Shown here one piece after another: positions 62,773 to 64,000 of a stretch of DNA of 64,000 bases. Source of the DNA: Ruminococcus sp. (GTDB lineage: Bacteria > Bacillota > Clostridia > Oscillospirales > Ruminococcaceae); contig SVNW01000011.1 of assembly GCA_015066745.1 (NCBI GenBank), forward strand, positions 1 through 64,000, given 5' to 3'. Position numbers and translations under genes: made by a program. Within the stretch, counting starts at the first letter, position 1; the number at the start of each line of letters is the position of its first letter. Below the pieces are notes generated by a model. It ran no database searches. It was not told the DNA's origin and saw only the letters and a program-made list of their open reading frames with translations.

Positions 62773-63654
62773 ATGAATAATGTTAAAGACAGTTACGCAG
62801 CTAAGGTGCGTGCAAAATCCATAGGTGTTATGATTGTTCTCGTAATTCTTGCTTTGATCTGTTTATTGCCTATATGGATACTTTTTGTAAACGCCACACG
62901 TGATACACAGGATATTATGACAAACGGTCTCTCTTTTATACCCGATACTCATTTTTTTGCTAATATTAAGGAAACTATAAGACTTAATTCTGAGGGCAAG
63001 ATTACATATGATGCGTTTATAGGTTACAGGAACAGTTTTATTATTACAATATCGGCTACTGTATTGACTGTGTTTTTCTCAGCACTTACTGCATACGGTC
63101 TTGTAGTATATGATTTTAAAGCAAGCGGACCGGCTTATACCTTTATTCTTATGGTAATGATGGTACCTGTTCAGGTTACATCAGTTGGTTTCGTACAGTT
63201 TATGTCACAGATTAAATTGACAGATACATATGTTCCGCTTATCGTACCTGCAGTAGCAGCTCCGGCGATAGTGTTCTATATGCGTCAGTATATGAAGTCA
63301 TCATTCCCGCTTGACATTGTTGAAGCGGCGCGTATCGATGGTACAGGAGAGTTCAGAACATTCCTTACAATCGGTCTTCCTATGATGAAACCTGCTATCG
63401 GTGTACAGGCTATATTTGCATTTATTGCTAACTGGAATAACTTCTATACACCATCCATGGTTCTTATTTCAAGAGACCCAAGTAAGTATACAATGCCTAT
63501 GATGATCAATTCAATTCTTTCTAACGATAAGCTTAGTGACCTCGGTGTAAAATATACATCTATCATGCTTTCAATCTTACCTGTTATGGTTATCTACATT
63601 CTTCTTTCCAAGACTATCGTTGAAGGCGTTGCTGAAGGTGGCGTTAAGGAATAA
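62773..63654 (+). CDS. Sugar ABC transporter permease, MalG/UgpE type
   Basis: The 293-residue partner permease has six predicted helices and the EAA loop EAARIDGTGEFRTFLTIGLPMMKPA near residue 193. It ends with TIVEGVAEGGVKE, typical of CUT1 permeases of the MalG/UgpE group. GGAGGG with 8-base spacing supports ATG 62773. It forms the heterodimeric channel with the preceding gene product. A terminator follows; no glycoside hydrolase or kinase gene is linked, so the substrate remains open. Confidence 0.95.
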   Translation: MNNVKDSYAAKVRAKSIGVMIVLVILALICLLPIWILFVNATRDTQDIMTNGLSFIPDTHFFANIKETIRLNSEGKITYDAFIGYRNSFIITISATVLTVFFSALTAYGLVVYDFKASGPAYTFILMVMMVPVQVTSVGFVQFMSQIKLTDTYVPLIVPAVAAPAIVFYMRQYMKSSFPLDIVEAARIDGTGEFRTFLTIGLPMMKPAIGVQAIFAFIANWNNFYTPSMVLISRDPSKYTMPMMINSILSNDKLSDLGVKYTSIMLSILPVMVIYILLSKTIVEGVAEGGVKE

Positions 63655-63701
63655 TATTTCCGAAAAAACAATCGAAGATTATAATATTTTATTTATAAAA
63701 A

Positions 63702-63733
63702 AATACGACAGTTTTAAGCTGTCGTATTTTTTT
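63702..63733 (+). terminator. Sugar importer operon terminator
   Basis: AATACGACAG / CTGTCGTATT, 10-bp perfect stem, followed by TTTTT. Confidence 0.9.
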
Positions 63734-63737
63734 ATGT

Positions 63738-63769
63738 AAAAAAGACTCTCATCAAAAAAGATGAGAGTC
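63738..63769 (-). terminator. Terminator of the metal-type permease gene
   Basis: Minus strand GACTCTCATC / GATGAGAGTC around a T-rich loop, followed by TTTTTT; it lies 7 bases after the permease stop. Confidence 0.9.
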
Positions 63770-63775
63770 AGAATG

Positions 63776-64000
63776 TTATTTTTTAAGTATCTTTTCTGCT
63801 GTAAAAGCCAGTATAAGCATGAAGAGATTTATAATTACTATAGTAGAACCTGCAGGAGTATCTATACTGTAAGAGAGTCCAAGACCGACAATAAAGCATA
63901 GTGTAGAAACAAGTGATGAGGATATTACAACAGACTTGAAGCTTCTGCAGAGTCGCATAGAAGTAATAGCAGGGAATATAAGAAGGCTTGACATAAGCAA
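63776..64000 (-). CDS. ABC-3 type metal permease, C-terminal part (cut by window end)
   Basis: The 74 residues visible are the end of a zinc/manganese-type ABC-3 permease (ZnuB/TroC/MntB group). LLIFPAITSMRLCRSFKSVV is followed by a membrane helix, GLGLSYSIDTPAGSTIVII with the conserved Ser-Tyr...Asp-Pro-Gly-like pattern, a last helix and a basic end. The ORF-track methionine is not the real start, because the gene continues beyond base 64000. The ion cannot be told from this piece. The gene is convergent to the sugar importer and has its own terminator. Confidence 0.8.
   Translation of the reverse strand: MLMSSLLIFPAITSMRLCRSFKSVVISSSLVSTLCFIVGLGLSYSIDTPAGSTIVIINLFMLILAFTAEKILKK

Noticed and set aside
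1-64000. tRNA and rRNA genes
   Set aside because: No cloverleaf-like blocks with a T-loop consensus or rRNA sequence were noticed in intergenic regions; tRNAscan or Infernal would be decisive.

Overview
The window is AT-rich bacterial DNA with tightly packed genes, strong Shine-Dalgarno sites and many TTGACA/TATAAT promoters. Gene order is typical of Clostridia: miaB-ylbF-mutS-mutL-miaA-hfq, yggS-sepF-divIVA-ileS, ftsE-ftsX-M23 peptidase-ctpA, a DnaD-type plus DnaC/DnaI-type helicase-loader pair, and a two-gene transketolase. A secreted esterase carries a type I dockerin, so the host is probably a cellulosome-forming, fibre-degrading anaerobe of the Ruminococcus (Oscillospiraceae) group. This is inferred from gene content; no species is claimed.

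Layout. 1-5.3 kb: a small membrane protein, then on the minus strand a stand-alone GMP synthetase ATP-PPase subunit and a comM / HAD phosphatase / rodA-type operon. 5.5-13.6 kb: rpoB-rpoC with their own promoter and terminator. 13.6-20.5 kb (minus strand): a heterodimeric ABC exporter, tyrS, and a helicase-loader pair. 20.6-21.7 kb: a small accessory patch with a frameshifted secreted-protein gene and an orphan membrane protein. 21.7-23.7 kb: a diguanylate cyclase fused to a LacI-type ligand-binding domain. 23.8-41.3 kb: tRNA modification, mismatch repair, Hfq, cell division, ileS, lspA, a pseudouridine synthase and transketolase. 41.5-43.4 kb: the dockerin esterase. 43.6-46.0 kb: a three-gene operon of a Ddl-like protein, a MurI-like protein and a DUF1934 protein. 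46.2-52.1 kb: a PucR/CdaR-type regulator, FtsEX, a coiled-coil M23 hydrolase and a CtpA protease. 52.2-58.8 kb: greA, lysS, two orphan membrane proteins, a phosphoesterase, a D,D-carboxypeptidase-like protein and a DUF2185 protein. 59-63.7 kb: a LacI-regulated sugar ABC importer without an ATPase gene. The end cuts a metal-type ABC permease.

The most interesting observation is that three proteins with folds of peptidoglycan enzymes have lost catalytic residues. The carboxypeptidase-like protein has Gln-Leu-Ile-Gln where the Ser-x-x-Lys nucleophile motif belongs. The MurI-like protein lacks the second catalytic cysteine block. The Ddl-like protein has substitutions at several substrate and metal positions. 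The last two share an operon. They may be pseudoenzymes or enzymes with new substrates that act as wall-precursor sensors or regulators; this is inference. Other points to check are a probable non-ATG start or frameshift in ftsX, a cysteine cluster at the end of the YlbF-family protein, an rpoC ribosome-binding site inside a hairpin, an orphan minus-strand terminator upstream of rpoB, and a perfect palindrome in front of the PucR/CdaR-type gene.

No rRNA, tRNA, CRISPR array, insertion sequence or prophage was seen.
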